From: Methylumidiphilus sp963753955 | GTDB taxonomy: Bacteria; Pseudomonadota; Gammaproteobacteria; Methylococcales; Methylococcaceae | Assembly (NCBI GenBank): GCA_963753955.1 | Contig: CAVWEM010000019.1 | Location: forward strand, 1-64,000 | Length of the DNA: 64,000 bases | Direction of reading: 5' to 3' | Shown: positions 8,101 to 16,079 of the stretch, one piece after another | Position numbering within the stretch: the first letter of the stretch is position 1 | Layout: every line of letters starts with the position of its first letter | Notes under the pieces: model-generated | Told to the model about the DNA's origin: nothing | The model's input: only the letters and a program-made list of their open reading frames with translations | Database searches by the model: none | Translations under genes and position numbers: made by a program

Positions 8101-8865
8101 ATGAACAAAACATCAATTGCCGTTACTGTTATCGGCTTGCTTCTAGGCTCCAGCGTTTACGCCGGCACTGTGACTTATGACACGGGATCTACCGGAACAA
8201 ACACCACCATCCCATTGAGTACCACCAATTGGGCGACGACGGGTTGGCAGCCCATACCACCAGCAGTGCTCCCTCCCGCAGGCTCGGTCACTCCGTTGGC
8301 GCTGCAAAAATTCAATCTGGCAGGGGAGACCCTCGACAGCGTGTCAATCACCTTGAACACCCAAGCTACCTTCTCGTACCAGATCGAGAATACGAGCACC
8401 ACTGCGCCTACCACTGGCGTAAAACAATTGTCAGTGGATATCACCGCAGAAATGGGGGGTACTGCCGCCGCTGTTCTCCCGACCCCAGTTGTGTTGAATG
8501 GCCCCGTCTACACTATCAATCTGGGCACATATGATGGAAATACGGACTACGGTGGCACTTCAGGCGCTAGTTTTGCCCAAACAACGACAACAAGTTCTAC
8601 ATTACTGACTGTGGCCTTGCCTTTGTCTTATTTTACCGGTACCGGAAACTTCAACATCGACCTAGCGGCCTTGGGCAATTCCTATAATGGCCTTTCCGGT
8701 GGCATATTGAACGAGGTGACCACGTGGCAGGGTGGCGCATCGGCCCAAGTGGTCTACACCTATCACGATGACACCACTAACGTCCCCGAACCCACCAGCC
8801 TGAGCCTGCTGGGCATCGGCTTGGTCGGCTGGGCGGCAAGCCGCCGCAATTCGAAGTCGGCTTAA
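8101..8865 (+). CDS. PEP-CTERM sorting domain protein (exosortase substrate)
   Basis: This 254-residue secreted protein has a clear signal peptide (MNKTSIAVTVIGLLLGSSVYAG) and a C-terminal sorting signal: VPEPTSLSLLGIGLVGW followed by a basic AASRRN tail. The central region is rich in Thr, Ser and Gly with beta-type spacing, and its FNLAGETLDSVSITL...YQIEN part resembles choice-of-anchor domains. Exosortase EpsH/XrtA would cleave at PEP and retain the protein with exopolysaccharide on the cell surface. No exosortase gene is in the window. Expression is probably RpoN-dependent. The specific role is unknown. Confidence 0.88.
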   Translation: MNKTSIAVTVIGLLLGSSVYAGTVTYDTGSTGTNTTIPLSTTNWATTGWQPIPPAVLPPAGSVTPLALQKFNLAGETLDSVSITLNTQATFSYQIENTSTTAPTTGVKQLSVDITAEMGGTAAAVLPTPVVLNGPVYTINLGTYDGNTDYGGTSGASFAQTTTTSSTLLTVALPLSYFTGTGNFNIDLAALGNSYNGLSGGILNEVTTWQGGASAQVVYTYHDDTTNVPEPTSLSLLGIGLVGWAASRRNSKSA

Positions 8866-8891
8866 AGCAGACTAAAGCTTCACCGCCTCAC

Positions 8892-8927
8892 AAAAAAGCC
8901 CACCCTCGCCAAGAGGGCGGGCTTTTT
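8892..8927 (+). terminator. Intrinsic terminator after the PEP-CTERM gene
   Basis: A GCCC(a)CCCTC / GAGGG(c)GGGC stem with a 5-nt loop is followed by TTTTT and preceded by AAAAAA, so it could act in both directions. Confidence 0.8.
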
Positions 8928-9036
8928 CATGGCCGGACGGAAGCGTTCCTGGCCGAGATTACGCCGCGCATCCCTGTTCTGGCGCCTCGGCCCGCTTGGC
9001 GAACCGCCGGGGACAATCCCAACCCAAGCATCCAGG

Positions 9037-9275
9037 CAAAGTCGCGTAGCGACAGGACGAACATAGCCGGGGGTTTCAACCCCCGGAACGCGGCGGAACA
9101 AGGATTCCGTCGCGCAGCGACGGTTGAAATGCCCTGCAAGGTATCGATCATGGTTTTTTCAACCGTCGCTATGCGACGAATCGCATCCCTCTGCCGCGCA
9201 TTCCGGGGGTTGAAACCCCCGGCTAAGTTCGGCGGCCGCTACGCGGCCCAACCACGCAGATTTGATTTAAATCAG
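9037..9275. repeat. Mosaic palindromic repeat element, copy 1
   Basis: This ~235-bp block of nested stems contains GTCGCGTAGCGAC, a CCGGGGGTTTCAACCCCCGG palindrome, CCGTCGCGCAGCGACGG, then mirrored stems ending in GGCCGCTACGCGGCC. Much of it matches 28238-28462, including the spacer TGAAATGCCCTGCAA and the ATCGATCATG box. The left half is roughly the inverted image of the right half. It is noncoding. Confidence 0.75.
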
Positions 9276-9296
9276 GCAATTCAATGGGTTGCAGCA

Positions 9297-9403
9297 TAAG
9301 CCCGCCCAAGCGAAGCGCCGGGTGGGCATTTCCGGCAAATCCCGGCATCATACCGGAAACGCCGCTTCTCGCTTCCGCTCGAACCGGCTTATTCCGGCCT
9401 ACT
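9297..9403. repeat. REP-like repeat downstream of the RAYT remnant (copy 1)
   Basis: It shares TTTCCGGCAA...CCGGAAACGCC and the block CTCGCTTCCGCTCGAACCGG with the copy at 10187-10311, in the same orientation, and ends GGCTTATTCCGGCCTAC. The stop codon of the transposase remnant lies in its last bases, as expected for a RAYT gene flanked by its REP sequences. Confidence 0.7.
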
Positions 9404-9548
9404 CATGTTCCATATCCTCCACATCGGGAGGCGCGACATCACCCCAATTGCTGGCATACCCGCCCATCGCGACGAAATGCGCAAACGGGCTATGCGGCCA
9501 TGCGGCGGGCGTTGCAACCCAGCCATGCTTGACCGGGCTGGGGCAGTT
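9399..9548 (-). pseudogene. REP-associated tyrosine transposase (RAYT), C-terminal remnant
   Basis: Directly after the brnA stop codon the same minus-strand frame continues as PSPVKHGWVATPAAWPHSPF, then AHFVAMGGYASNWGD, and stops at 9399. The pattern NPVKHGxV..WPxSxFHxxV..GxYxxxWG is the C-terminal signature of TnpA-REP (Y1-type) transposases. Only ~48 codons survive, and the HUH and Tyr catalytic part is gone. The brnA stop abuts the remnant, so brnTA appears to have replaced the body of the transposase gene. Confidence 0.7.
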
Positions 9549-9866
9549 CTATTTGTGCGCAGCGTCCGCAGGGGAATGCGTGTTGAGCCAATCTTTAAGC
9601 GCGGCGTTCATGCGCGTCTGCCAACCGCGACCGGAACCCTTAAATGCGGCCAGCACATCGGGATCAAGGCGGATCGCAGTGAAGACCTTTGGGTTTTCTG
9701 AAACCGGACGACCACGGCGGAGCGAAGGCTTGACCAACTCCCACTCTTCATCCGTCAGCGGCAGGGCATCAGGATCGGACAGTGCCGCCGCCGTAATGGC
9801 TGCATCTTCTTCGGCAGTCGGAAGAATGATCGTGCGCCCTGAGCGCGTCTTAATCATTTGAGACAT
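9549..9866 (-). CDS. brnA: BrnA-type antitoxin
   Basis: This 105-residue protein carries the BrnA/ribbon-helix-helix antitoxin pattern: PLTDEEWELVKPSLRRGRP, then SENPKVFTAIRLDPDVLAAF and GWQTRMNAALKDWL. It neutralises BrnT and as a dimer represses the operon promoter through its RHH DNA-binding region. It overlaps the brnT 3' end by 17 nt, so the two are cotranscribed with the toxin first, the usual BrnTA order. Confidence 0.88.
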   Translation of the reverse strand: MSQMIKTRSGRTIILPTAEEDAAITAAALSDPDALPLTDEEWELVKPSLRRGRPVSENPKVFTAIRLDPDVLAAFKGSGRGWQTRMNAALKDWLNTHSPADAAHK

Positions 9867-10119
9867 ATCGCTTTACCTCTCTGGCAATGGCTTTTCGCAA
9901 GCTGATGACGCGCCGCCCGTCGGCTCGATCCACAAAAGCCATAAAATATAATCGGTTCTCCCGCAACACCAACGCAGACTGGCGAACCTCGCCATATTCC
10001 TTTCTGTCGTCCGTCCAGACAAGTGCCGTCTCCCATTCCAACTCAGTGGCAAGTGTTAATGAAAGACCATGTTTGGCTTGATTGACTGCTTCTTTGATCG
10101 GGTCGCAGGTGATTTCCAT
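9850..10119 (-). CDS. brnT: BrnT-type ribonuclease toxin
   Basis: Translation from the ATG at 10119 gives an 89-residue BrnT/RelE-superfamily toxin. It has the N-terminal DPIKEAVNQAKHGLSLTLAT pattern, WTDDRKEYGEVRQSALVL, the YFMAFVDRADGRRVISLRKA strand block and the C-terminal REVKRYVSN. BrnT cleaves mRNA. The promoter lies so close that the transcript may be leaderless. The pair sits between two REP-like repeats where a RAYT gene once was. Confidence 0.88.
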   Translation of the reverse strand: MEITCDPIKEAVNQAKHGLSLTLATELEWETALVWTDDRKEYGEVRQSALVLRENRLYFMAFVDRADGRRVISLRKAIAREVKRYVSND

Positions 10120-10126
10120 ATAATTT

Positions 10127-10155
10127 AATGTATAAACAAAAACTGTGCTAGTCAA
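10127..10155 (-). promoter_or_regulatory. brnTA promoter
   Basis: The minus strand reads TTGACT (10150-10155), a 17-bp spacer, then TACATT (10127-10132). The predicted start point falls at or beside the brnT ATG (10119), and there is no Shine-Dalgarno sequence. Confidence 0.55.
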
Positions 10156-10186
10156 TCATTTTTCATGGTTAACGGTCTTCTGCCCA

Positions 10187-10311
10187 GCCCAGTAGGCCGG
10201 AATAAGCCCACCCAAGCGTAGCGTAGGGCGGGCGTTTCCGGCAATCCCGAAGTGTGCCGGAAACGCCGGTTCTCGCTTCCGCTCGAACCGGCTTATTCCG
10301 GCCTACTGGGC
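10187..10311. repeat. REP-like repeat with 22-bp perfect inverted ends (copy 2)
   Basis: The ends 10187-10208 and 10290-10311 are perfect reverse complements over 22 bp (core GTAGGCCGGAATAAGCC). The interior matches 9297-9403. The last codons and the TAA stop of miaA (10293-10295) lie inside the right arm. Confidence 0.75.
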
Positions 10312-11294
10312 TCTCCAATCTTCTTCAACATCTTTTCCAACACCTCCGCGTCTTCGCTGACGAAATGGCTCGCCGAATCTTCCCGCCGCAACCAAGTGTA
10401 CTGACGCTTGGCGAACTGCCGGGTGGCGATGATGCCGCGCTCCACCATCTCTTCATAACCCCACTCGCCACTGAGATAAGCCCAAACCTGCCGGTAGCCC
10501 ACCGCACGGATAGACGGCAGATCCGCATGCAAATCGCCACGCCGAAACAAGGCACTGACTTCCTCCGCCAAGCCTTGCTCCAGCATGGACAGGAAGCGTT
10601 TGCGGATAAGCCCATGCAAAGCTGCGCGGTCACTGGGGGCGATGACGAGGCGGAGGATGTTGAAGGGAGGCGGCGCAGACCGGCCAAGGCCACACAGTTT
10701 GCTCAAAGATATTCCAACCAGCCGGTAAACCTCCAAGGCGCGCTGGATGCGCTGCGGGTCGTTAGGGTGGATACGCGCCCCCGCTTCAGGATCGATCCGT
10801 GTCAATTCCTCGTGCATTTTCGACCACCCGACACGGGCTGCCTCGGCGTCGATTTGTCGGCGCACCGTCTCGTCGGCGGCAGGCAGTTCGGCCAAGCCAT
10901 TAAACAAGGCATTGAAATACAGCATCGTGCCGCCAGCCAAGATGGGCAGTCGGCCCCGCGCCGTGATGTCCGCCATCAGTTCCAGCGCCTTTTCCCGGAA
11001 CTGGCCGGTGGAAAATGCCTCGACGGGATCAATGATGTCGATGAGATGGTGCGGCACCCCTTCCCTTTCCGCAAGGCTGGGCTTGGCCGTGCCGATGTCC
11101 ATGCCCCGGTAGACCAGGGCGGAATCCACGCTGACGACCTCGCCGTCCAGCGCCTGGGCCAATTGGATGGCAAGGCGGGTCTTGCCCGAAGCGGTCGGGC
11201 CCATGAGGGCGATGGCGGGCGGAAGGCGGTTATTGCGCGCCCCTCTCCCTGCAGGAGAGGGGCCGGGGGTGAGGGCTTTCTGGATGACCATCAT
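10293..11294 (-). CDS. miaA: tRNA dimethylallyltransferase MiaA
   Basis: MiaA makes i6A37 in UNN-decoding tRNAs. The P-loop GPTASGKT, SVDSALVYRGMDIGTAKP, HHLIDIIDP and AGGTMLYFNALFNGLA are all present, as are the C-terminal AVGYRQVWAYL and ATRQFAKRQYTWLRR. The ATG at 11294 overlaps the mutL stop (ATGA). The first ~18 residues (MMVIQKALTPGPSPAGRGAR) come mostly from a dispersed GC-rich hairpin repeat. No alternative ATG, GTG or TTG lies between it and the P-loop strand. The C-terminal SRPE and stop are supplied by a REP-like repeat. Gene order tsaE-amiB-mutL-miaA is conserved in the class. hfq, usually next, is missing. Confidence 0.93.
   Translation of the reverse strand: MMVIQKALTPGPSPAGRGARNNRLPPAIALMGPTASGKTRLAIQLAQALDGEVVSVDSALVYRGMDIGTAKPSLAEREGVPHHLIDIIDPVEAFSTGQFREKALELMADITARGRLPILAGGTMLYFNALFNGLAELPAADETVRRQIDAEAARVGWSKMHEELTRIDPEAGARIHPNDPQRIQRALEVYRLVGISLSKLCGLGRSAPPPFNILRLVIAPSDRAALHGLIRKRFLSMLEQGLAEEVSALFRRGDLHADLPSIRAVGYRQVWAYLSGEWGYEEMVERGIIATRQFAKRQYTWLRREDSASHFVSEDAEVLEKMLKKIGEPSRPE
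11239..11277. repeat. CCCTCTCC/GGAGAGG hairpin repeat inside miaA
   Basis: It reads GCCCCTCTCCCTGCAGGAGA, then GGGGCCGGGGGTGAGGGC. Relatives lie at 6071-6240, 51920-51948, 56288-56320 and 57026-57059. This copy is translated in frame as part of the MiaA N-terminus. Confidence 0.7.
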
Positions 11295-13099
11295 TGCCCG
11301 CGTAGGAAAAAACGATCCAAATCCTTGCCACTGAGTTCGATCCAGGTAGGTCGTCCGTGGTTGCACTGACCGCTGTTGGGGGTAGCCTCCATCTCCCGCA
11401 AAAGCGCGTTCATTTCCGCAATGCTCAGACGCCGCCGGGCACGCACTGAGCCATGGCAAGCCATGGTCGCCAACACCCCGTTCATCGCTTGTTCCAGCCG
11501 GAGACTGCGGCCATGCTGGTTGAGATCGGCCAAGGCATCGCGCAGCAAACTTTCCGCGTCCGCCGCGCCAAGCAGGGCCGGGACGGAACGCACCAACACC
11601 GCATCCGGCCCCGAGCGGCTCAACTCCAAACCCAGGCGAGCGAAAGCCTCGGCGGCTTCCTCGGCCAGATCGGCCTCGGCCTCGCTCAATTTCACGCGGA
11701 CGGGCAACAGCAGCGGCTGGCTGGCGACGCCTCCCGCTTGCTGCTGGCGCTTCAATTTCTCATAGGTCACCCGCTCATGCGCCGCATGGGCGTCCACCAT
11801 GATCAAGCCGTTGGGCGTTTCCGACAGGATGTAAATATTGTGCAGATGGGCGATGGCCTGGCCCAAAGGGGGATGCTCCGTGGCTTCAACCGGGGTCTCT
11901 GGTTCCATGCTGGCGGGCGAGTAAAGTGCTTTCAGGTTGCGCAGGGTCTCCCGTATTTGCAGCGGCAGGGAAACCTGACGGGGAGCATGGGCGTAAGAAG
12001 GCGCAGGACGCTGTGGCACGGAACGATGGTGTGTTTCAACATCCGCCAAACCCAGTGGATCATCCCCAGTCGCAGATAAAGACGGTGGTGAATTGCCGGG
12101 ACGCTCGTCGGCGATGGCCCGTTGCAAGGCGCGGAACAGGAAATCATGAACTAGCCGGCTGTCGCGGAAACGAACCTCCAGCTTGGCCGGATGGGCATTG
12201 ACATCGACCATGGCAGGATCCAGCTCCAAGTACAACACATAGACCGGCTGCCGCCCGTGGTAAAGCACATCCTGGTAAGCCTGGCGGACGGCATGGGTGA
12301 CCAGCTTGTCCCGCACCAGCCGCCCATTGACGTAGAAAAACTGCATGTCCGCCTGGCTGCGCGAAAAAGTAGGCAAGCCCACCCACCCGGACAAGCGCAT
12401 CCCGGAAGACTCGAAATCCAAGCTTAAGGCATGGTCCAGGAAAGCCTCGCCGCACAGCAAACCCACCCGCCCTTCCCGCCCGGCCCGATCCAAGGCAGGC
12501 TTCAAGCTGAGGATTTCGCGCTGGTTGTGGCGCAGCACAAAGCCCGTCGCAAAACGGCTCAAGGCCATGCGCTTGATCAAGTTTTCGATGTGGGAAAATT
12601 CAGTCTTCTCCGCACGCAGAAACTTGCGGCGGGCCGGGGTGTTGTAGAACAAGTCGCGCACTTCGACGCAAGTTCCCCGAGGGTGCGCCGTCGGCTGTAT
12701 CCCATAACAGCTCTCCGTGCCATCCGCCAAGATGCGAAAGGCTATGTCTGCGCCTTCGATCCTCGAGGTGAGCTCAAGGCGGGAAACCGAGCTGATGCTA
12801 GGCAAAGCCTCGCCCCGGAATCCCATGCTGGACACATGCTCCAAGTCATCCAGGTTGGCGATCTTGCTGGTGGCATGGCGCGACAGGGCCAAAGGCAGAT
12901 CCTCCGGCCCCATGCCTACGCCGTCGTCGCGGATGCGGATCAGCCGCAGCCCGCCCATTTCGATGTCCACCTCGACAGTTTTGGCCTGGGCGTCGAAGGC
13001 ATTCTCCACCAGTTCCTTCACCACGGACGAGGGGCGTTCGACCACCTCACCGGCGGCGATCTGGTTGATGAGTTGCGGAGGGAGGCGGCGAATGGACAT
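11291..13099 (-). CDS. mutL: DNA mismatch repair protein MutL (endonuclease-type)
   Basis: This full-length GHKL ATPase has 602 residues. The N-terminal motifs are IAAGEVVERPSSVVKELVENA, IRDDGVGM and GFRGEALPSISSV. The C-terminal domain has DAHAAHERVTYEKL, ACHGSVRA and CNHGRPTW. These correspond to the DQHA(X)2E(X)4E, ACR and CPHGRP metal-binding motifs of MutL proteins with latent nicking activity, as found in bacteria without MutH. It couples MutS recognition to strand incision. It follows the TPR-glycosyltransferase gene and overlaps miaA by 4 nt. Confidence 0.95.
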   Translation of the reverse strand: MSIRRLPPQLINQIAAGEVVERPSSVVKELVENAFDAQAKTVEVDIEMGGLRLIRIRDDGVGMGPEDLPLALSRHATSKIANLDDLEHVSSMGFRGEALPSISSVSRLELTSRIEGADIAFRILADGTESCYGIQPTAHPRGTCVEVRDLFYNTPARRKFLRAEKTEFSHIENLIKRMALSRFATGFVLRHNQREILSLKPALDRAGREGRVGLLCGEAFLDHALSLDFESSGMRLSGWVGLPTFSRSQADMQFFYVNGRLVRDKLVTHAVRQAYQDVLYHGRQPVYVLYLELDPAMVDVNAHPAKLEVRFRDSRLVHDFLFRALQRAIADERPGNSPPSLSATGDDPLGLADVETHHRSVPQRPAPSYAHAPRQVSLPLQIRETLRNLKALYSPASMEPETPVEATEHPPLGQAIAHLHNIYILSETPNGLIMVDAHAAHERVTYEKLKRQQQAGGVASQPLLLPVRVKLSEAEADLAEEAAEAFARLGLELSRSGPDAVLVRSVPALLGAADAESLLRDALADLNQHGRSLRLEQAMNGVLATMACHGSVRARRRLSIAEMNALLREMEATPNSGQCNHGRPTWIELSGKDLDRFFLRGQ

Positions 13100-13161
13100 G
13101 GGGGCGAAAAAGACTCAAACGGAAATTGCGGCAGACAAACCAAAAAAGAAAGACCCAATAC

Positions 13162-14607
13162 CTACCCTGAGCCTGTGCTTTCGTAGCGTAGAACCAAAAG
13201 CTTCAACTCATCGGCCACGTCCTGGACGATAGACGTCCAATCATCGGGAGCTTTCTGCCGAAAAAGGCGCATGACGCCCGGATACCAGGGGGAATCCGAG
13301 CGCTCATGCAACCAGCGCCAATCGGTTCTAACCCGAGGCAACAGCACCCAGCAGGGTTTTCCCAAGGCACCAGCCAAGTGGGCAATGGCGGTATCAACAC
13401 AAATGACCAGATCAAGTCGGGAAACGATGGCAGCGGTATCAGCGAAATCTCGAATCTCCGATCCAAAATGCAAGATCGGCTGGCCCGGCGGTGGCCGCAT
13501 GGCCTCTTCCTCTCCTTGACCCTTCTGCAAACTGATCAACCTAATTCCATGAATATCCCAAAGTGGGGCAAGCACAGTTAGACTCGGCAGCGAGCGATGG
13601 GCGTCATTGATATGGGTTCCCCTCCCCCTCCAGGCCAAGCCCACGCGCAACCCTTCACGGGGAAACCTAGCGGCCCATTGTTCAACGCGGGGGGAAACCG
13701 CATGAAGATAAGGCAAATCGACCGGAATGGAATTTAGCGTGGTTTTGCAAAACCAAGGCAGGCTCATCTGAAAACTCCAAAAGTCGTGTGCTTTAATCAC
13801 GGACTTTTCCTCCCGAGTCAACACTTCATCAACACCCTCAAGCGTCATCAGTAGAGGCTTTAACGATTCCTTGCACACCAGTGTAATGCGCAAGGCACCT
13901 TGTTTCTTAAGCAATGGCACATAACGGCAAAACTGGATCTCATCGCCAAAACCTTGCTCAGGCCAAATCAGTATGGATTTCCCGACTAGCGATTCTCCAC
14001 GCCAGCAGGGGAAAGAAAGATTCCGCACAAAAGAAGGCTGGTTGGCGAGCGCTGAATCAAAACGCACTTCGTAAAGCCGCCATCCTTCATCGAATTTACC
14101 TAGGTAGAGCAGCAATACAGCTAGATTATAAATGGCTTTAGCATAATTGGGTTTGATTGCGAGAGCCTTTCGGAAGCAATCCTCCGCTTCATCGAAGCGC
14201 ATGAGCTGTTTGAGCAAATACCCAAGATCATTATAGGCTTCGGGATAATTGGGATTGGCGGATAGCGCCTTGCGATAGCAGGCATCTGCCTCATCGAAGC
14301 ATTGGCGATCCTGAAGCAGATTGCCGAGGTTGCATTGCATCTTGGCGTCTTTGGGATTTACGGACAGAAATCGCCGCAAAAAATGCTCACTCTCAACCCT
14401 CATACCCAAAGCGTGAGAACATCCCGCTGCGATTTTCAGCAAAACAGCATCGTTTGGTTCGCACGTCAGCCCTTGCTCAGCGAAATGCAAGGCTTCCAGA
14501 TGCCTTCCCTGGGCAAATAAGGCGTTCACCTGGCTAGTCGGCAATCCCTTTTTGTTAAGCTTTGAATGGAATGACGAAGTTTTTTTGACTGGTTTCTTTG
14601 GACTCAT
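13162..14607 (-). CDS. TPR-repeat protein with C-terminal glycosyltransferase (GT9/GT41-like) domain
   Basis: Residues ~25-190 form TPR units (NPKDAKMQCNLGNLLQ, NPNYPEAYNDLGYLLKQ, KPNYAKAIYNLAVLLLY). A transferase domain follows with LIWPEQGFGDEIQFCRYVPL, GLAWRGRGTHINDAHRS and a sugar-nucleotide-binding region (VICVDTAIAHLAGALGKPCW). The fold resembles heptosyltransferases and O-GlcNAc-transferase-like enzymes. The acceptor is unknown. The ATG at 14607 has a strong purine-rich ribosome site (GGAAGAGAGG). The gene is inserted between the amidase and mutL, adjacent in most gammaproteobacteria, and its codons are somewhat AT-richer than its neighbours, suggesting acquisition. Confidence 0.8.
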   Translation of the reverse strand: MSPKKPVKKTSSFHSKLNKKGLPTSQVNALFAQGRHLEALHFAEQGLTCEPNDAVLLKIAAGCSHALGMRVESEHFLRRFLSVNPKDAKMQCNLGNLLQDRQCFDEADACYRKALSANPNYPEAYNDLGYLLKQLMRFDEAEDCFRKALAIKPNYAKAIYNLAVLLLYLGKFDEGWRLYEVRFDSALANQPSFVRNLSFPCWRGESLVGKSILIWPEQGFGDEIQFCRYVPLLKKQGALRITLVCKESLKPLLMTLEGVDEVLTREEKSVIKAHDFWSFQMSLPWFCKTTLNSIPVDLPYLHAVSPRVEQWAARFPREGLRVGLAWRGRGTHINDAHRSLPSLTVLAPLWDIHGIRLISLQKGQGEEEAMRPPPGQPILHFGSEIRDFADTAAIVSRLDLVICVDTAIAHLAGALGKPCWVLLPRVRTDWRWLHERSDSPWYPGVMRLFRQKAPDDWTSIVQDVADELKLLVLRYESTGSG

Positions 14608-14641
14608 AAAAACCTCTCTTCCAAAATCGACAACACCGACC

Positions 14642-15523
14642 TTACTGCCTGGATGCGACCAGCACCGGCCTGACTTCGGCGAATTTCCCAGGCACCGGTT
14701 CGACAACGCGAAAATAGGCGCGAATGCCATTGAAAATGGAACGGGCGACTTTTTCCTGATAAGCCGGGCTGGCGAGCTGGCGCTCCTCCTCCGGGTTGGT
14801 GACGAAGCCGGTTTCGATGAGCAAGGAAGGTACATCCGGGGATTTCAACACCTCGAAGCGGGCCTTTTGCACATGGCGGCAATGCAGATATTGACGCTTA
14901 CGCAACTCGCCCAGGATTTTGCCCGCCGCACGGTCGCTTTCGAGGGCGTTTTCGGCAAGGTCGCCGTATTCCACCCGCCGGGGCGAGAGGATGAACACCG
15001 CCGAGCCTTTCGCATCGCCATCAGTGTTCGCGTCGGCATGGATGGAAATGAACAGATCCGCCCCTACCTGACGGGCAATCTCCGCGCGCTGCCGCAAGCC
15101 AATAAACCTGTCACCCCTGCGCACCATCACCGACCTCATGCCTGGCTCGACGCGGACCAATCTTTCCAGCTTGCGGGCGATGGCGTAGACCACGTCTTTT
15201 TCAAACGTGCCGTTGTAGCCTATGGCGCCGGTGTCCTTGCCACCGTGGCCGGCATCTATGGCGATGACGAAGGGTTTGGCTGGGGCTTTTAAGCCAGAAT
15301 TCAAACCGTTCTTCATTGGCACATGCCCGGCGAGAGTATGCACCCTGTTTCCGGGAACCGGCCCGGCGGAGTGACGTGATTTCGCTTCGGCAAGCGCCGC
15401 TAACGCCTGCGACTGCCTTCCGGCGACGAAATGCCCAGAAGACCTAGACGACGCTGCCATGGCATCGGCGGCATTGAGAAAACTGGCGACTAACAGGCAG
15501 GTAACGAGAGCATTCTTATTCAC
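14642..15523 (-). CDS. amiB: N-acetylmuramoyl-L-alanine amidase (AmiB/AmiC family)
   Basis: This zinc amidase splits daughter-cell peptidoglycan. The Amidase_3 motifs are FVIAIDAGHGGKDTGAIG, FISIHADANTDG and LLIETGFVTNPEEE. The likely start is the GTG at 15523 (VNKNALVTCLLVASFLN), which follows an AGGGGAGGG ribosome site and yields a proper signal peptide. Upstream ATG choices give no signal sequence. An AMIN domain is not evident, so the N-terminal part is shorter than E. coli AmiB. It lies between tsaE and mutL as in other gammaproteobacteria. Confidence 0.9.
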   Translation of the reverse strand: MNKNALVTCLLVASFLNAADAMAASSRSSGHFVAGRQSQALAALAEAKSRHSAGPVPGNRVHTLAGHVPMKNGLNSGLKAPAKPFVIAIDAGHGGKDTGAIGYNGTFEKDVVYAIARKLERLVRVEPGMRSVMVRRGDRFIGLRQRAEIARQVGADLFISIHADANTDGDAKGSAVFILSPRRVEYGDLAENALESDRAAGKILGELRKRQYLHCRHVQKARFEVLKSPDVPSLLIETGFVTNPEEERQLASPAYQEKVARSIFNGIRAYFRVVEPVPGKFAEVRPVLVASRQ

Positions 15524-15608
15524 CTTTGCAACCCTCCCCTTGGATTGCGGAACATAGCGCGGCGAAGTCCGCACTGCAAGAGGAATTCGTTGCCAAGCCA
15601 ATGTTTTT

Positions 15609-16079
15609 TTACAAGCGCCGCAACACCTCGCGCCCGGCGGCGGAATTCGCGGACACCACTAAATCTCGCGCAAACCCTTCGATGGCAATGGACAGATCCA
15701 CATCCGCCAACGGCAACACGCCCTCCCCCCGCCCTGGCCACTCAACAAAGCACAAGGCGTCCGGGCGCAGATAGTCGCGTATCCCCATCCATTCCAATTC
15801 TTCCGGGTCGGCAAGCCGGTACAGGTCGAAATGGTAAATAGTGCGGCTATCCAGGAAATACTCTTCCACCAAGGTGAAAGTCGGACTTTTCACCGCGCCC
15901 TCATAGCCCGCCGCCCGCAGGCAACCGCGCACGAAAGCGGTCTTGCCCGCGCCCAGGTTGCCGCGCAGGAACACCAGGCAGCCCGACGGCAAGACCCGGT
16001 AAAAGCGCCCCGCGAAGGCCAAGGTCGCGGCTTCGTCGGGCAGATGGATCTTCACAGATTCACCAATTCGCGCAGCCAC
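15609..16079 (-). CDS. tsaE: tRNA threonylcarbamoyladenosine biosynthesis ATPase TsaE
   Basis: TsaE is a P-loop ATPase (FLRGNLGAGKTAFVRGCL) of about 150 residues. It has SPTFTLVEEY, YHFDLYRL and the conserved FVEWPGRGEG. It resets the TsaBD complex in t6A37 synthesis. Two GTG starts are possible. The one at 16079 has GGGGGA upstream and overlaps nnr by 28 nt. The one at 16055 overlaps the nnr stop as GTGA. Confidence 0.93.
   Translation of the reverse strand: MAARIGESVKIHLPDEAATLAFAGRFYRVLPSGCLVFLRGNLGAGKTAFVRGCLRAAGYEGAVKSPTFTLVEEYFLDSRTIYHFDLYRLADPEELEWMGIRDYLRPDALCFVEWPGRGEGVLPLADVDLSIAIEGFARDLVVSANSAAGREVLRRL

Noticed and set aside
9037..9275. CRISPR-like array
   Set aside because: The repeated units are nested palindromes of different kinds without regular spacers.
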